Source: Rotaria socialis (lineage: Eukaryota; Rotifera; Eurotatoria; Philodinida; Philodinidae). Taken from it: a stretch of DNA of 64,000 nucleotides. A program made the position numbers and the translations under genes. The DNA lies in assembly GCA_905331475.1 (NCBI GenBank), contig CAJNYU010004544.1:62001-126000 (forward strand). The letters are read 5' to 3'. Numbering within the stretch: the first letter of the stretch is position 1; each line of letters opens with the position of its first letter. Shown here piece after piece: positions 13,200 to 25,613 of this stretch. The notes under the pieces were generated by a model. That model saw only the letters and a program-made list of their open reading frames with translations. It ran no database searches and was not told the DNA's origin.

Positions 13200-15532
13200 A
13201 TGGAAGATATCAACATTGAACAACTTATCTCGACACTTGTTATTGCTCCTTCTAACGACATACTTCGTGAAATCTCATCTTTTCTTATTGGAACACAAAA
13301 TAATGATTTAGATACCATCATTTCTAATTTTTTTGAACCATTATTTTCCCTGGAACATTGGGCATGGGAAATATTAAGTAGAGATTGTCGATCGTGGAAT
13401 GATGATGAACAAGAATATTTTGACGTATTTCATAATCTTGCATCTTTCAATGAAAGACTAATTTTAAGTAATCATATTCTCAACACAAAAGAATCTTTTC
13501 TTCTTCCAGCATCTATTGATATTATTGATGGAGTATTTGAACAAATCAAAAAGCGAACAGACGAAAATGATCGTTTATTGTTAATGGTTTATCAATGGTT
13601 TGATAATCTTTCATTATTAATTTATGAACACACACAACTTACTTCTTTACATATAATAAGTTATATCAATCAACGTATTATGTCGGATATTATCATGAAT
13701 GATCAATTTAAAATATATCTAAATCAATTAGAATATCCGAATCCTTTATTTACAACGAAGGAAATTTTCTACATAAAAATATGTCCTTGTTTGCTAAGTG
13801 AATATTTATTTTCGAAACCTGGTAGTTTTCCTTACAATGGTGAACAAATTCTAGAATATCTTGCTCATGACTATACACATATTATTCATATTCATAGCGA
13901 TACAATAGCATCATGGAGTAAAGAATTACTTTCATGTATTACACATTTGATTGGTATAATTACTGCCTGTCTCTCTTGGATTGGTCCTAAATATGAGATT
14001 CTTGAAATGTTTGCTATTCCCGAAAAGTCTATAAATGACTTAATTACGTCGTTAATTAAAATTCTTTGTTATCGGCCGTTCCATGAGCAAATTCTTGATC
14101 AGACAAGAAATGATGAATCAATGTTGATCGATAATATTCTCGGGTTATTGAACTATTTGAAAAATTGTCAAGATGTTATGAATTTTTTTCGTTCAGAAAA
14201 TAAATTAATGAAAGCACTTCTAAGACTGGATCGTACGAACAATGATCGACTTAGTTTACAATTGTATAGTCTTCAATATGAAATTCTTTCTGAAGATCAA
14301 ATGAAAGATTCTAATGTTGCTAATAACATAAAAGAAATTTTCTTTAATTATCTTCAACCAGCATGGAAAAATCCATTACAAAAATATAAAAATATATCCA
14401 TGAAAGAATTATTAGACGGTAAATCAAACTTATTTTTATATAATTTTTAATTTACTTCTTATTTTAAGGTTTTTTGAATTTATCGAAAACTAATATGAAA
14501 CATCCAATCAATGGTTTAGATGAGCTAAACTTTTTACTTAAAATATCTGATACATATCCTATTGTTTACGATATTTTATGGTCTTTGTCATTCGATGCAC
14601 GTATTCAAGATCACCTTCGTTTAAATCAAGCATTCATGAATAAATTAGCAAATAGTTCTATAAATGAACAAATACAAAATGCTATTGATGGAATACGATG
14701 GAATTTAGATTTTAATAAAATCAAATTAAATACTAATGATAATGAAAAAATATTTGATATAATTATAAGTTACTCTGAAGAAGATAGATTAATATATAAG
14801 CAATTGCATGATGAACTTGTTCAGAAACCCTATCGTGTATGTGAGAGTTTTCATCAGAAAAATTCTAATCTAATAGATACCATGGTTAACAGCGTTGAAC
14901 AATCTCGTTTAGTAATTATTTGTATGAGCAAAAGTTATAAGCAAAATAACTATTGTCGAGCTGAAATAGAATATGCTTATAATAAAAAATTGAAAATAAT
15001 TCCAATTATAATCGAAAATTATTATCAACCAAATGGTTGGCTTTCATTTCTTATACACGGTTTATCTCCAATAGACTTTACAAAGCATGACTTTCCTAAC
15101 GCAATGCAAATCCTATTAGATAAATTAGATATTCCACATACAAGTGTTCTTAGTACTCTTGTTATACGTCGACAACCACAGTATATGACCAATTCTTTAT
15201 CAAACACACGTTCAACAGATATTTATCAATGGACACAAAATGATGTTAAACAATGGTTAATTGACAACAATCTTTCACAAATGGGAAATGTTTTATCAGG
15301 CTACAAAGGTTCAGACTTGATTCGTTTGAGTAATATATCAAAGCACTCACCACAAAAAAATCTTGAATTATTGCAAGAAGATTCATTAAGACGGACAGGA
15401 AGAAATGTATCGTTAACTGAAGTAACACGACTAATTGGTCTCATCGAAGAACAAGTTCAAAGGTCTGTAAAACCAACAAGATGGAATCTAAAACTATGTT
15501 GTCAATTTTTTTCTACTTTTGGTTTTAAATAA
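13200..15532 (+). CDS. TIR-SAM protein with helical N-terminus
   Basis: 760 aa in two exons, 13200-14418 and 14469-15532, joined across a 50-bp GT-AG intron (phase 1). The first ATG in frame is at 13200; an upstream coding exon is not excluded. Residues 1 to about 495 are helical, armadillo/HEAT-like (inference). A TIR domain spans about 500-626: strand A is FDIIISYSEED, and the helix CRAEIEYAYNKKLKIIPIII aligns with the SARM1 segment around catalytic Glu642, so Glu572 is the predicted NADase residue. A SAM domain (IYQWTQNDVKQWL) follows at about 656-734. The order TIR then SAM differs from SARM1 (ARM-SAM-SAM-TIR). Likely role: intracellular signalling or NAD cleavage in immunity or degeneration. 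Domain calls are firm; enzyme activity is inferred. Confidence 0.92.
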
Positions 15533-15533
15533 A
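15528..15533 (+). terminator. AATAAA overlapping the TIR gene stop codon
   Basis: AATAAA is formed by the last lysine codon, the TAA stop and the next base. If used as the poly(A) signal it would give a 3' UTR of only a few tens of bases. Confidence 0.4.
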
Positions 15534-16234
15534 AGTATTTTGAAATCGAAGAGAACTCTCATTTGATTGCATGCACTTCTAAGGACAATTGAAATTTCCA
15601 TGGCTCATAATTTAGTTCTCAATTTGTCTCGGTGTGAGCGAGCGCTCGCCCGTTCACCATATGGATGTGTGACTAGGCCTTCTGTTCACTCTTGTTCATA
15701 ACATCAAGATAGCTGTTTCGCATAGCTCTGATAAGTATACTACTTGATGTGTTAATCTTATCGTTATTTCACTTTTGATGATGTCTGCATGCTACATTTT
15801 CGATTTTCGATTTTAATAAAAATGGCCTTCACAGATACAAAGTTGAAAACTCTATTTTAGAAAAAGGCCTAGTAAATGTCTACTGTTTTTTTTTTGATTA
15901 TCTACCAGCGGATAGTCGAATCTTCGTTTAAATTTTTACAATCTTCTTATAGATATAGTGTAACATATATGGGTAGATATGGCACAAAGACAGTGACATC
16001 TATAATGAAAATATCTATTATAATCATATCTTTATAATTTACTTCATTTAAAAATGAAATAATATTTGAGGGCATATATTCTTTTTATAATAATGTTATA
16101 AATCAGCTTAACAGAGAAGACATACCCGCGAACAAAGACCTACTACTATTGTTCAAACGATCATCTTATATGATAGATAGAAACTAATCAACTTATATAT
16201 ATATATATATATCGTTTTTTTTTAATTAATAACT
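15533..16234. other. Intergenic spacer
   Basis: No gene seen. It holds a short CG-rich palindromic patch near 15638-15652 and a TA microsatellite (16194-16212) just before the next start codon. Confidence 0.6.
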
Positions 16235-17369
16235 ATGAGTTTCGCACGACCGGTACCATCTAAAAGCAGTGGCATTTCGACGGTTATACCTCCATTACCT
16301 GTTTTACCAAAACTACCGTCTCGTTTGCAGACAAAATGGTATAGTTATCTTTTTAATCCATGCTATTTTGAATTCTTATTTTCTTCGCAAATAGCGCATC
16401 TATTCTTCCAAATACAACAAAAAAAGAAACAAAATACCAAGAAAATCGAAGGGATACCCAATTATTTTCAATAAAACATTCAAATGACCTTGAAGATATT
16501 GTGAAGTAAACATATTTTAGATCGATGTTTTCGAAAATATGTTCAATCTATTTATTTAGTAATCTATCTACAATTGTCAAGCGATCTGAAGCATTGTTAA
16601 CGCCTGTTAAACCACAAATAACAACAACGATTCGTCGTGCATCATCATTACATTTAACTAAAATTGAGTTAGATCGACGAAAATTCTCAAGTTCAATCGT
16701 CAAATCATCTGATTTACATAGTAATTTCTCAGAATCCAAAGATGATAATCGAGCTAAATTTCATGATTCAATTTCTGATCGGTAAATAGAATTAAAGCAC
16801 AAAGGAACGCCGAACAATCTATTTTCTTCTCTAGATCAAGTGAATGTAGTACAAGCGTATCTAATACTATACCACGTCGTACTTCAATTCGATCGTTATA
16901 TAATGTAGAGAAATATTCAGGCATTAAATGTGCTTTACCATCATTTACACCGACAATGCCTCATACATTTCAACGCTTAGAAAAACATTATACACCAATG
17001 AAAAATAAACAAGCAAATACCACAACTTCGATTGTTGTTAGTTTTTCTTATCTTTGAATTTTACATGAATTTATACGTATCGTGTTTCTTTAGCACAATC
17101 AAATAACACCAGCAAAGACAAACAGTCGAGATACAAGTCCATGGCGATTACGATTTGAAAAATTTCTAAAACACGAAGAACCTACTCCAATATCACCGTC
17201 AGCAGAATCAGTTGTTTCTAATAAATCTAGAGTAATATTTTTTTTCTATTGTAATTAGGGTTATAATGAATATTTTACTTTTCAGACTTCATCATTGGGT
17301 AAAGAAAATCGTACACCATCGTTTCGTCTGCCAGCACGACGAACAAGCAAATTCAACCTACCGTCATAA
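16235..17369 (+). CDS. Uncharacterised basic Ser/Thr/Pro/Arg-rich protein
   Basis: Five exons, 16235-16338, 16557-16781, 16835-17036, 17094-17231 and 17286-17369, join in phase to 250 aa. I recognise no domain. The N-terminus (MSFARPVPSKSSG) and a proline patch (PPLPVLPKLP) are followed by Ser/Thr/Arg-rich, probably disordered sequence with repeated TP and SP dipeptides (LLTPVKP, FTPTMP, ITPAKT, PTPISPS), a pattern common in proline-directed kinase substrates. The C-terminus is basic (RLPARRTSKFNLPS). Exon 2 was started at the acceptor before 16557 because the earlier acceptor at 16520 would create an in-frame TGA. Two AATAAA signals follow. A cytoskeletal or nuclear role is possible but unproven. 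The model is moderately secure because phases and splice sites all agree. Confidence 0.68.
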
Positions 17370-18067
17370 CTAATGAATAGATTACCACACGACAAATGTC
17401 TCGAAATGAATAGTCAGACATAAATAAAATATGTATATGAATTTTTTTTGTTGCTTATTAAATTGTAAATAATATAAAGACAATAAAATATAATAACTAT
17501 TGAGAGTTGTTTTCCACGTGATTAGATTTCGTTTTCATTTCATGATATTTTACTTATTCTATATAGTAGAAATGAAACCGACTCAGATCATTTGAAAGTT
17601 TAGATTTCATGGATGATTATCAAATTTTTTCAATATTGAAAAACTTACATATATATTTACTGATTGAAGTATTTTTTAGTTTACATTTTGATGCTTGATT
17701 ATGATTGCAATTAGAACAAGTGTCAATTGTTGCTATAGATGTAATTGAAAAACACGTACTTCTTTGATTTGACATAGATTACCCCACGAATATTGTTGAA
17801 TGACAATGATATCTGTATTATAAACTCATTCAGTTTCAATTCGTGAAAAGCAACCGACCAAAGCTATAGTTTTTTTTTGTCACATTCATTAATCTATTTG
17901 ATGAATAATCTGTCTGATATATCCTATCGATTTACTAGTGAAGATTTTTATTTACTTAAAAATGATTTAGTTTTATCACTGTAATTCTTTCTAAAAATTA
18001 GCTAAATCAATGTTATCATACTTTTTATTTTAGTAACGAACAAATGTTCAACAAGTGCATTCGTATT
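17370..18067. other. Convergent intergenic spacer
   Basis: 3' flanks of two convergent genes. AT-rich, with poly(A) signals for the plus-strand gene and nothing else recognisable. Confidence 0.6.
17423..17428 (+). terminator. Poly(A) signal AATAAA
   Basis: Lies 54 bases after the stop of the preceding five-exon gene; a second AATAAA is at 17482-17487. Confidence 0.5.
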
Positions 18068-19323
18068 TTAAATAATGCTCTTGATCCAAGGTAAATAAGC
18101 GGATACACGAACATAGACATTAGGTCTAGAATTCGAGTATGTTGTGCATCCACTCGAAGAGACAAAACTAGCTACACCTGATACAATCCATTGTCCATTA
18201 CGTTCGTACAACATCGGACCGCCACTGTCACCTTGACAAGCTGAATCACCAGTAGCAGCATGTCCAACACAAACTTGTTTATCTTCATCTACTTGACCCC
18301 AGAATTTGTTACACTCACTAATAACTTTAACTTGAGTTTGTTTCAATTCATGATAGGCACCTCCGCCGAGTTTTAAAGCTCCCCATCCAATCAAAACAAC
18401 ATTTTCATCATGACTTGGCTCCGGTCCAGGTAAACATGCTGGTTGAACATATGTATTGAATGTAACAGGTTGAGCCAATCGAAGAATAGTTAAATCGTTT
18501 TCAATTGTTTGGTTATTATAATTAGGATGCATGAAGATGCGTTCAACAGCTCTCACTTGTCGTGTAGATTCAGTATTAAGTTTATTGTGTAAACCAGCTG
18601 TGATAGTTATGGCACTTGGATTATTATTTCCTATACAGTGAGATGCTGTAAGAACATGACGTGAATCGATCAAAGTACCACCACATGAGCCGATACAAAC
18701 TTGGTTGGTTCCACAAGGTTTTCTTTCCTCATAAAGTACTTGCTAAAATTGACAAAAAAAAATAAAAATAGTTGTTTTTTTAGCAATAACTATGAATTGT
18801 CAATTACCCATGGCCATGAATTGGGTATAGCATGTGAACCACCGAAGATTCGTGAGTTGGCAATTGAATGTTTTATCTCTGCTCGACCACATGTACTACT
18901 TGGCATAGGTCTTGGTGTTGTTGTCGTTGTTGTGGTCGGGACGAAATCAGTATTAGGACAACAAAATCTTACTTGAAAATCAAGGCCAACCGTAGCTGAT
19001 TGAAATCCAGTAACAATGTTATTCGTTACTGACCATGATCCTTGAAAAGGACCTGAACCAGGAAGTGGACTTACTGATTCTACATGAATGCCTTGAGGTT
19101 TCGCACATACGTCACGGCCATTTGCTGCTTGAATTGTTGCGAGAAGTTCTTTGTCAACATTTTCACTACCACTTGGTTTAGCTGAATTGAACCATTTAGT
19201 CCATGAATTGGTGCCCGTGCATCCTGTTGGTGTCAAATTTTGAGGATATATAAAAAAGACCGATGGAATAGCTTGTATTGCTGAACCACACAAAAGTGCT
19301 GTGACAACCACCCAAAATAACAT
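18068..19323 (-). CDS. Secreted WxxW-domain elastase-like serine protease
   Basis: 396 aa in two exons, 18808-19323 and 18068-18742 (minus strand), with a 65-bp phase-0 intron. The ATG at 19323 starts a signal peptide (MLFWVVVTALLCGSAIQA). Residues about 30-125 form a mucin-2-type WxxW domain: WTKWF and a CC pair near 121. A Thr run leads to the activation site R158-IFGG. The S1-fold protease follows with His207 (TASHC), Asp255 (ENDLTIL) and Ser345 (GDSGGP), so the triad is complete. By chymotrypsin numbering the S1 base appears to be Ser189 and the segment ASFVSSSGC gives Val216, as in pancreatic elastase, so small aliphatic P1 residues are predicted rather than Arg/Lys. It probably acts in the gut lumen or body cavity as a zymogen. 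Fold, domains and triad are clear; specificity is inferred. Confidence 0.95.
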
Positions 19324-19957
19324 GATCTTGCAGTGTAACAAGGATCCAAATTAAAACAAAACCAATCGTAACATATTAAATATATAGAGGCATGGATTTT
19401 AATGCGAGAAAAATGAAAGATTTAGCGTAAAACGATACCAACGAGTCTTTATACTAATATCTATCTATTTTGCTATGTAGACTAATCTTTTGTTTTGATA
19501 TTTTCGTCAATTATCTTGTCGCTGAAAAAATATCAATACAGCGAAGGTCAGTTTTTCAGTGTTAAAACAATCACAAATAACTTTTATCGCTATCAAGTAT
19601 TTGATTATTGTTACAAAGAATAGTTGACAATTTTTCTATCGTCAAAATATTTTTTTATTGTAATCAAACAGCAATAGTATACTATTGTAGCTGCTCTATT
19701 ATGCTTTAATTTGAGATGAACTAGCTCGACGATATGCAACCTCATGTCTGGTAAACTCGAGCTATTTGTATCATTTTGTTAATGAAACAGTTACACGAAC
19801 TGATTAGCAATGGTTGCCTTGGATTTTTTTCAAAACAAATGAATACTCGTTGTTGTTTGTGCGCTTTGGAAAATAGATAGCAGTTATTTTTATTTTAGTA
19901 TTTGATTTTCGTATAGCGTGACAAGTTGCTTGTCATGGTGACTCAATAGTTTTATTT

Positions 19958-20387
19958 TGTGGAACTCACATATATTTTCGAAGAAAATGGTGAGTGTAAG
20001 TTTAAAAGCGAGATTTTTGCGGCTCCCCACCCCCACGCTCCCCATTACAGACATTAATTAGTGTAAAATTGTGCCAATTAGGAGCTTGACTATTTAGGCT
20101 GCTATTTCTTCCTTTTTCAATTACAGATTACACGAAAAAAAGCAATGTTTGCCCATTACAGACCATAGAAACCAGTCTCTGCCATTATTAAATATACGAG
20201 CTAACAATTAATACTCAATTACANTCTGCCATTGTTAAATATACGAGCTAACAATTAATACTCAATTACAGACATAAGTGCAAATAGGCAATGATCTAAT
20301 TATAGGTTTTGAAAATCAGGGTAGATTTTTCAGATGAATTATTTTGAATTATTTTAGTAAGCCGAAGGGATATATGTGAGTTCCACA
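19958..20387. mobile_element. MITE-like element with 18-bp perfect terminal inverted repeats
   Basis: TGTGGAACTCACATATAT at 19958-19975 is matched exactly by its reverse complement at 20370-20387. The 430-bp interval holds no coding frame, a GC-rich patch (about 20019-20045) and a duplicated 46-bp block around an N. No target-site duplication was identified, so the superfamily is open. The size and terminal repeats fit a miniature non-autonomous DNA transposon. Confidence 0.6.
20178..20270. repeat. 46-bp direct duplication flanking an N
   Basis: Bases 20178-20223 and 20225-20270 are identical except for one A/G difference and are separated by the single N at 20224. This may be a true tandem duplication, but an unmerged contig overlap at an assembly join explains it equally well. 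Confidence 0.9.
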
Positions 20388-22820
20388 TTTTAGTCCCAAA
20401 GTGGATGCGCTAACAAGCTTTTTAGTTCTAATAAGAATACGATCAAGTCTACCTGCTGAGTTGTTATTCTAACGAAAGAGCTGAAAGTTTTGAGACAAAA
20501 GTGTTCCTCATTTTTTGATTCACTAAGAGGGTCAGTAGAAATTCTAAAATTTCTATTTTCAAATAGAGTTATGTGCTGTTTCCATCTCTAAATTTCGAAT
20601 TTCTATAGAACTCATTGGTTAACAGTAATGAGTTAGTCTGTAGAAAGTTTTAAAATAAGATTTGAACGAAGACAGTTACATTAACATATGTAGAGACAAA
20701 GAATGCGACTGTATCCGATATGAAATTAGTTCTATGGTGATTTGTAGTGATATTTCTGTAAGCTTTCACAGTCTTGTCATAACGACAGGTATCTCGATTA
20801 GTTCCACACCTTCCCTTCGTTTTGCCTGCATAACGTTTTGAAGGTGATTTAGATCAGTATCTAGACAGTAGACATCATTCTAAGCAATGATATCGTCTAG
20901 CGTATATATTTTATTAGTGATTGTTTTGTATGATAAAAATGGGTAAGACTTCACATTACGAAGTGTATTTAGAACCGAAGATCACAGATTAAACGCCCAG
21001 ATATAACCGAGCTCTTGTTGCAAGTCCGAAAACAAACGAGTTGCAAAAACTGTTACTTTGTATCTTACTAAAACTTTCGTTCTTGACAATCATATTACGG
21101 AAAATAAATAGGCAACCTTTTATTTGTGGAGGAAGCTTTGCTCTTTGATTTGTTGTATTTGACATTAATTTTACTTCTATCTTAGACACATTGTTACCCA
21201 CTAAAGTGGATTCCAAAACTTTATTTGCAGGCCTTTCAGATACTAACTCATCATATATTTTTTTTAACATTTATTTTTACTGTCTAAAGTCATTAAAGAA
21301 CATTTTATATAAATCAAGAGAAAATAACAATTACAATGGATATTATTGATTTAATCTCTTCGTTTACTGATGTATATTTGGTGTTTGGTATCGCTAAGAA
21401 CTATTCTGATTACTGTAGCTTTATCGATTCCTGGAATATTGATTTTTTTGATTGAGTTTGGCATGTATTTTACTACTTACTTCCATCTAGCTGCAATGGC
21501 TCTGTGCATCAGTCATTCGTTGTTTAGAGACGGTTCAGAATTCTGATTAGAGAAAAATGGATGACGCACTTTACGTCATATATTTTTTGATTCAACATTT
21601 TCAATGATTTGGCCCATAGATAGAAGTTTTTGATGGCAGAATACTAAGGATAATTTCGATTCACGATTATTGATTGCATTACTAACAATTATTAAAACAT
21701 AAATAGAAAGCGTAGATAAAAAACATTATCTAATAACGTGCTGGGAAACACAAAATGAAAAGTTGTGTTTTAAAGAAAATCAACTGAAGATTATATTCCA
21801 TTGTCATTTCCTTTTCAGAAAACAAGATACATGTCTACTGAAAATGTTTGAGGATTAAATCATTCGGAGTAAACCGAAATGATTCATCATGGTACATGAA
21901 AATTATGGATGTCTGATGAATCGTCAGCTGACTATCTGCACTACTTATTGGTTTCAGGATCAGCACGATATTCTACTGTGTGCCCATCCATTTAATTTTG
22001 CTTTGTGTTCTTTTCTTCTATATCGGGTAGATCGTTTTTCATCGACAGCAACAAGTTTTCTAAACAGTGCGCATTTGACCGACCTCTTTTCGTCATAATC
22101 GATCAAAGTACGAATGCGTTCATTGACATCGATTACCTAGTGTAGTTGTGCATGTTTTTCATGTCTAAATGATATTTAAGTAAATTAATTATTGATTTCA
22201 TTAGTCAGTTATGAATAGTTTCTTTGTCGAACACGAATTTCTCCACAATTTGTTTGTTTGATTTTATGTGAGATGTGAGAAGTAAAAAAAAAGCGAAGCG
22301 ATCGCGTAATTTATTTAAGTATAATACCAACTTTTAGTTTACTTAGAATCTAGTCAACGAAGATGAGAAACGATAAACAGATTTCGAATCAAATCGTTAT
22401 GTGATGTATTTGTATTGTCGACATTCGAATAAAAGAATAAAATGAACTTTAACACTGAATATTCAGTGGCACAGTAGCAGAAGTATTATGACTTCGCAGA
22501 GGTGAAATGAAATTCGATTTTTATTTTGAAAAAATTCGATGTCGATTTTAAACATAGATCTTTACTGATCAAATTTCTCATCATCGATCGAATAAGTAGA
22601 AAATGCAATAAATAGCATTACATTTCAAAAGTGTTCATTGTGATCATTGTTCTACTTACTCATTGAAATAGATATCTCGATCATTTTACTTAGATATCTG
22701 ATGATACTATTGTAAGTTAGTTATGTTGGTTTGATTTGTTTTTACATACGAGATAATGTATAAAAGAAAACATCGATTGAAAAAGTACACTTCAAAGACA
22801 AAAAGTCTGAATAGATGATT

Positions 22821-23955
22821 TTAAATTTTCTGATTCATTACTACTGTATCATAGCTTGGTGGTAATTCCTCATAGTCAAACACTGGAGCACTAGCTGTGG
22901 GCATTTCAATCGGATTGTTTATTGGTTGTCGAAATGGTTGCTGTTCAGCTGATATTTGTTCAGTACCGACGATGATTGGTATACTAACTTTGAAATCAGT
23001 AAATAATCCACGTACTTTTACATCCAATATCAATTCATAGCGGATAGAAATTCCAAGTGTTTGATTTAAATATTGTGACATGTATGTATAGGTAGGTGAC
23101 ATACGTATCTCGGGTAAAACAAGATCAAAATTTCGTTGTAATTCTTTACCATTAAATTCACGCAAGTCTGGTAAATCTAGCCGACATATAGTTTCTGCAT
23201 GATAACTTCGAGCGACTTGTCGATGTTGAATTAATGTTGCTTTTATTCTTTTAATTTCTGATCGTTTCGGATTGTCAAGACGGATGTGAATGGAAAGTGT
23301 TTCACCAGATAAAATACCGCCTCGCATTAAATATCCCTGCAATCGAATCTTTTTTCGATTTTCATTTGAAAAAGATACTTGTTGCTGTCCCCCTGGTACA
23401 TAACGAAGATCAACACGAGGAAAAATTGTTAATGGATAAACTTGTTTAGCATTTGGTTTATACCATGGTTTATCAAGAACAATACGTGCATAATATTTAA
23501 CATAAGGATATGTGGTTGTTGATGGAATTAATGATGGAGGCAATTGATTAGGCAAAACAAATTGAAATGGCCATGAATACTGACCACGATAGAGAATTAT
23601 TTCACGCTTAAAATTTCAAAAGAAAATTTCTTCAAAAAAATTCTTTATCTTTTAGTTGAATTTTTACCTGGCCATATTCAGGTTGTACAATAGAAACACG
23701 AGATTTTAGAAATGGTACTTGATGATATTTCGTATAATGCTCAGTTTGTTGATTTCCATTTGCATCACGGCGATGACGCACTTCCTGTGTTGAATATCCA
23801 AGTTCACCAACACACTCAAGAAAAATTGCATCTAATTCTAATTTATTTTCTGTATTTTGAAATGAAATATTGCCTGCTATTTGTTCACCAGCAAAATAGA
23901 AAAGATTCGGACGATTGAAACTCACTTGAATTTCGCTACTTCCGTTAGCACCCAT
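22821..23955 (-). CDS. Arrestin domain-containing protein (alpha-arrestin)
   Basis: 357 aa in two exons, 23668-23955 and 22821-23606 (minus strand), split by a 61-bp phase-0 intron. The N-terminal arrestin domain (about 1-160) begins SSEIQVSFNRPNLFYFAGEQ and includes YSWPFQFVLP, typical of ARRDC proteins. The C-terminal arrestin domain (about 170-320) includes GYLMRGGILSGETLSIHIRL. The tail has a PPSY motif (345-348) in an acidic context (DYEELPPSYD), the docking site for WW domains of NEDD4-family ubiquitin ligases. Alpha-arrestins are adaptors that bring such ligases to membrane proteins for endocytosis and sorting; they usually carry two PPxY motifs, here one is seen. Start chosen at the first ATG of the conserved domain. 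Family is clear; cargo is unknown. Confidence 0.94.
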
Positions 23956-25613
23956 ATTCCTATTATTTAAATTTTTTATTGCTATGATTTACCACACCGT
24001 AAATATGACAGTATATGTATATTTACCAAAGAACTCAGCTATGTGAGCATTAAAAGAAGTAAAATATAAGCGTGATTGCATGCATGTGTCACTCAGTCAA
24101 CATGTTGCTAAGAACACAGAACGGTAACGGATTTTTTCTTGTTATTCTTTTTTCCTCAACATCCAGAAAAGAGAATGCAATCGTAGTTGACGATAAGAAT
24201 GGCGCTTCTAAAAACAACGAACGTAAAAGAGACACGATCAAAATGATGGTTGTTGTAACTACCTCTACAAAATGTTACTGGTCGATATTGTGATAAAATA
24301 TCATGCACGAAAGTTTACATTTTTTCTTTATTGAAACAGGAAAATAATATTAGAAGAAATGAAAAAAAACTATTTATTAATCATACGCCAAGATTAAAAA
24401 AAAAAGATATGACTAATGAATAGTTTAATTCTATTTTATATTTTAGTAGCAATAACTATTGACCATATATAATGCGACATCGATTCAAATAGATCTCATT
24501 ACTAAATTTTATTCTTTGTCATAAAAATGTATATATTTTTGAAGCACATACACTTAAAAGTGTTCTTAGTAGTTTTCTATATTTGTTGTCCAGTAAGCAA
24601 AAACCATAATTATATACGAAAGAATTTAGCATTTTTTGTAAACCTTTGTAAATATCTAATAATTATGGAAAGCTACTCTGCCATACATCGGTCAATATTA
24701 ATTCAAAATGAAAATCTTGATATGCACAGTGTACACTAATATATATATATATATATGCTTATAGTATTATGATAAGTTATGTAGGACATTGATTTATTCA
24801 AACGAGAAAGAGATAATCATAGAAATATCTGACTGTATATGTATATAACTTTTTTGTAGAAAACTCGTTTTATCAATTTTTTAATTTAAAATTCTGTATT
24901 AATTAGGAACAAAATGACCGAAAATTATCTATAAATATTCCATAGATACGTATGTTGATTGATATTTTTCCAATGAAAATGACATTTTTAGGAGTTGCCA
25001 GAGTCATAATTTTACTGGTCAATACTTTCAGATGATGCCTATAGCGAAAAATTTGTCTAGGTAACCAAAAAAACTGTAAGCGAACGCAAGATAAAGATAT
25101 GTAGAAGGAAAAACAAATAAAATGTAATAACATATTCTTTTTTAAATTAGAAAAAAAAATGATAGATTCGAATAGATCATTATCATCATCATTAAAATAT
25201 AATGTATATACATATAATATGTTGAGTTTTTGTTTTTTTTGGTTAACATATTGAAGAAGGATGAGTAGAATAGGTAAGAAGTTTTTGTCAGACGTTGTTA
25301 AGTATAAGTTTTAACATTTTCATCGTTTTCATCGTGGTGCTAGAGATATAAAGAAAGAAAAGTTTATAAAGAATTCACTAAAAACAGATTTATCAAAGCA
25401 GATAAAAGAAATCAAAAGATACTGTCCTGTTTCATATCTGTTTTAATATTAGCAATGAAAAATGAAAAACTATTCTAAATATTAAGATTTAGAAAATCAG
25501 AATAGAAACAAAATATGTATCCGTTAATCACTAATCTAGAGCGATTAATTATTGATAAAAAGAAAAAAAAATTACATACATAGATATACATGATTTAGAA
25601 AAGATTAAACTAA
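23956..25613. other. Intergenic region
   Basis: Upstream of the arrestin gene and downstream of the DCDC2-like gene. AT-rich, with a TA microsatellite at 24739-24757. No exon chain with domain content found. Confidence 0.6.

Larger units (their letters stand above)
19324..22820. other. Intergenic region with an inverted-repeat element
   Basis: No gene supported. An inverted-repeat element occupies 19958-20387. The 93-codon frame at 20989-21270 (minus) begins with ATG, but I recognise no family and no neighbouring exons. The remainder is AT-rich sequence. Confidence 0.55.

Noticed and set aside
15636..15656. CG-rich palindromic patch GCGAGCGCTCGC
   Set aside because: Short and isolated; no partner repeat or gene context to give it a function.
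16548..16739. Minus-strand frame opposite exon 2 of the five-exon gene
   Set aside because: Antisense shadow of a spliced coding exon.
20989..21270. 93-codon minus-strand frame starting with ATG
   Set aside because: Not low-complexity, but no family, flanking exons or poly(A) signal; considered as transposon debris and left unannotated.
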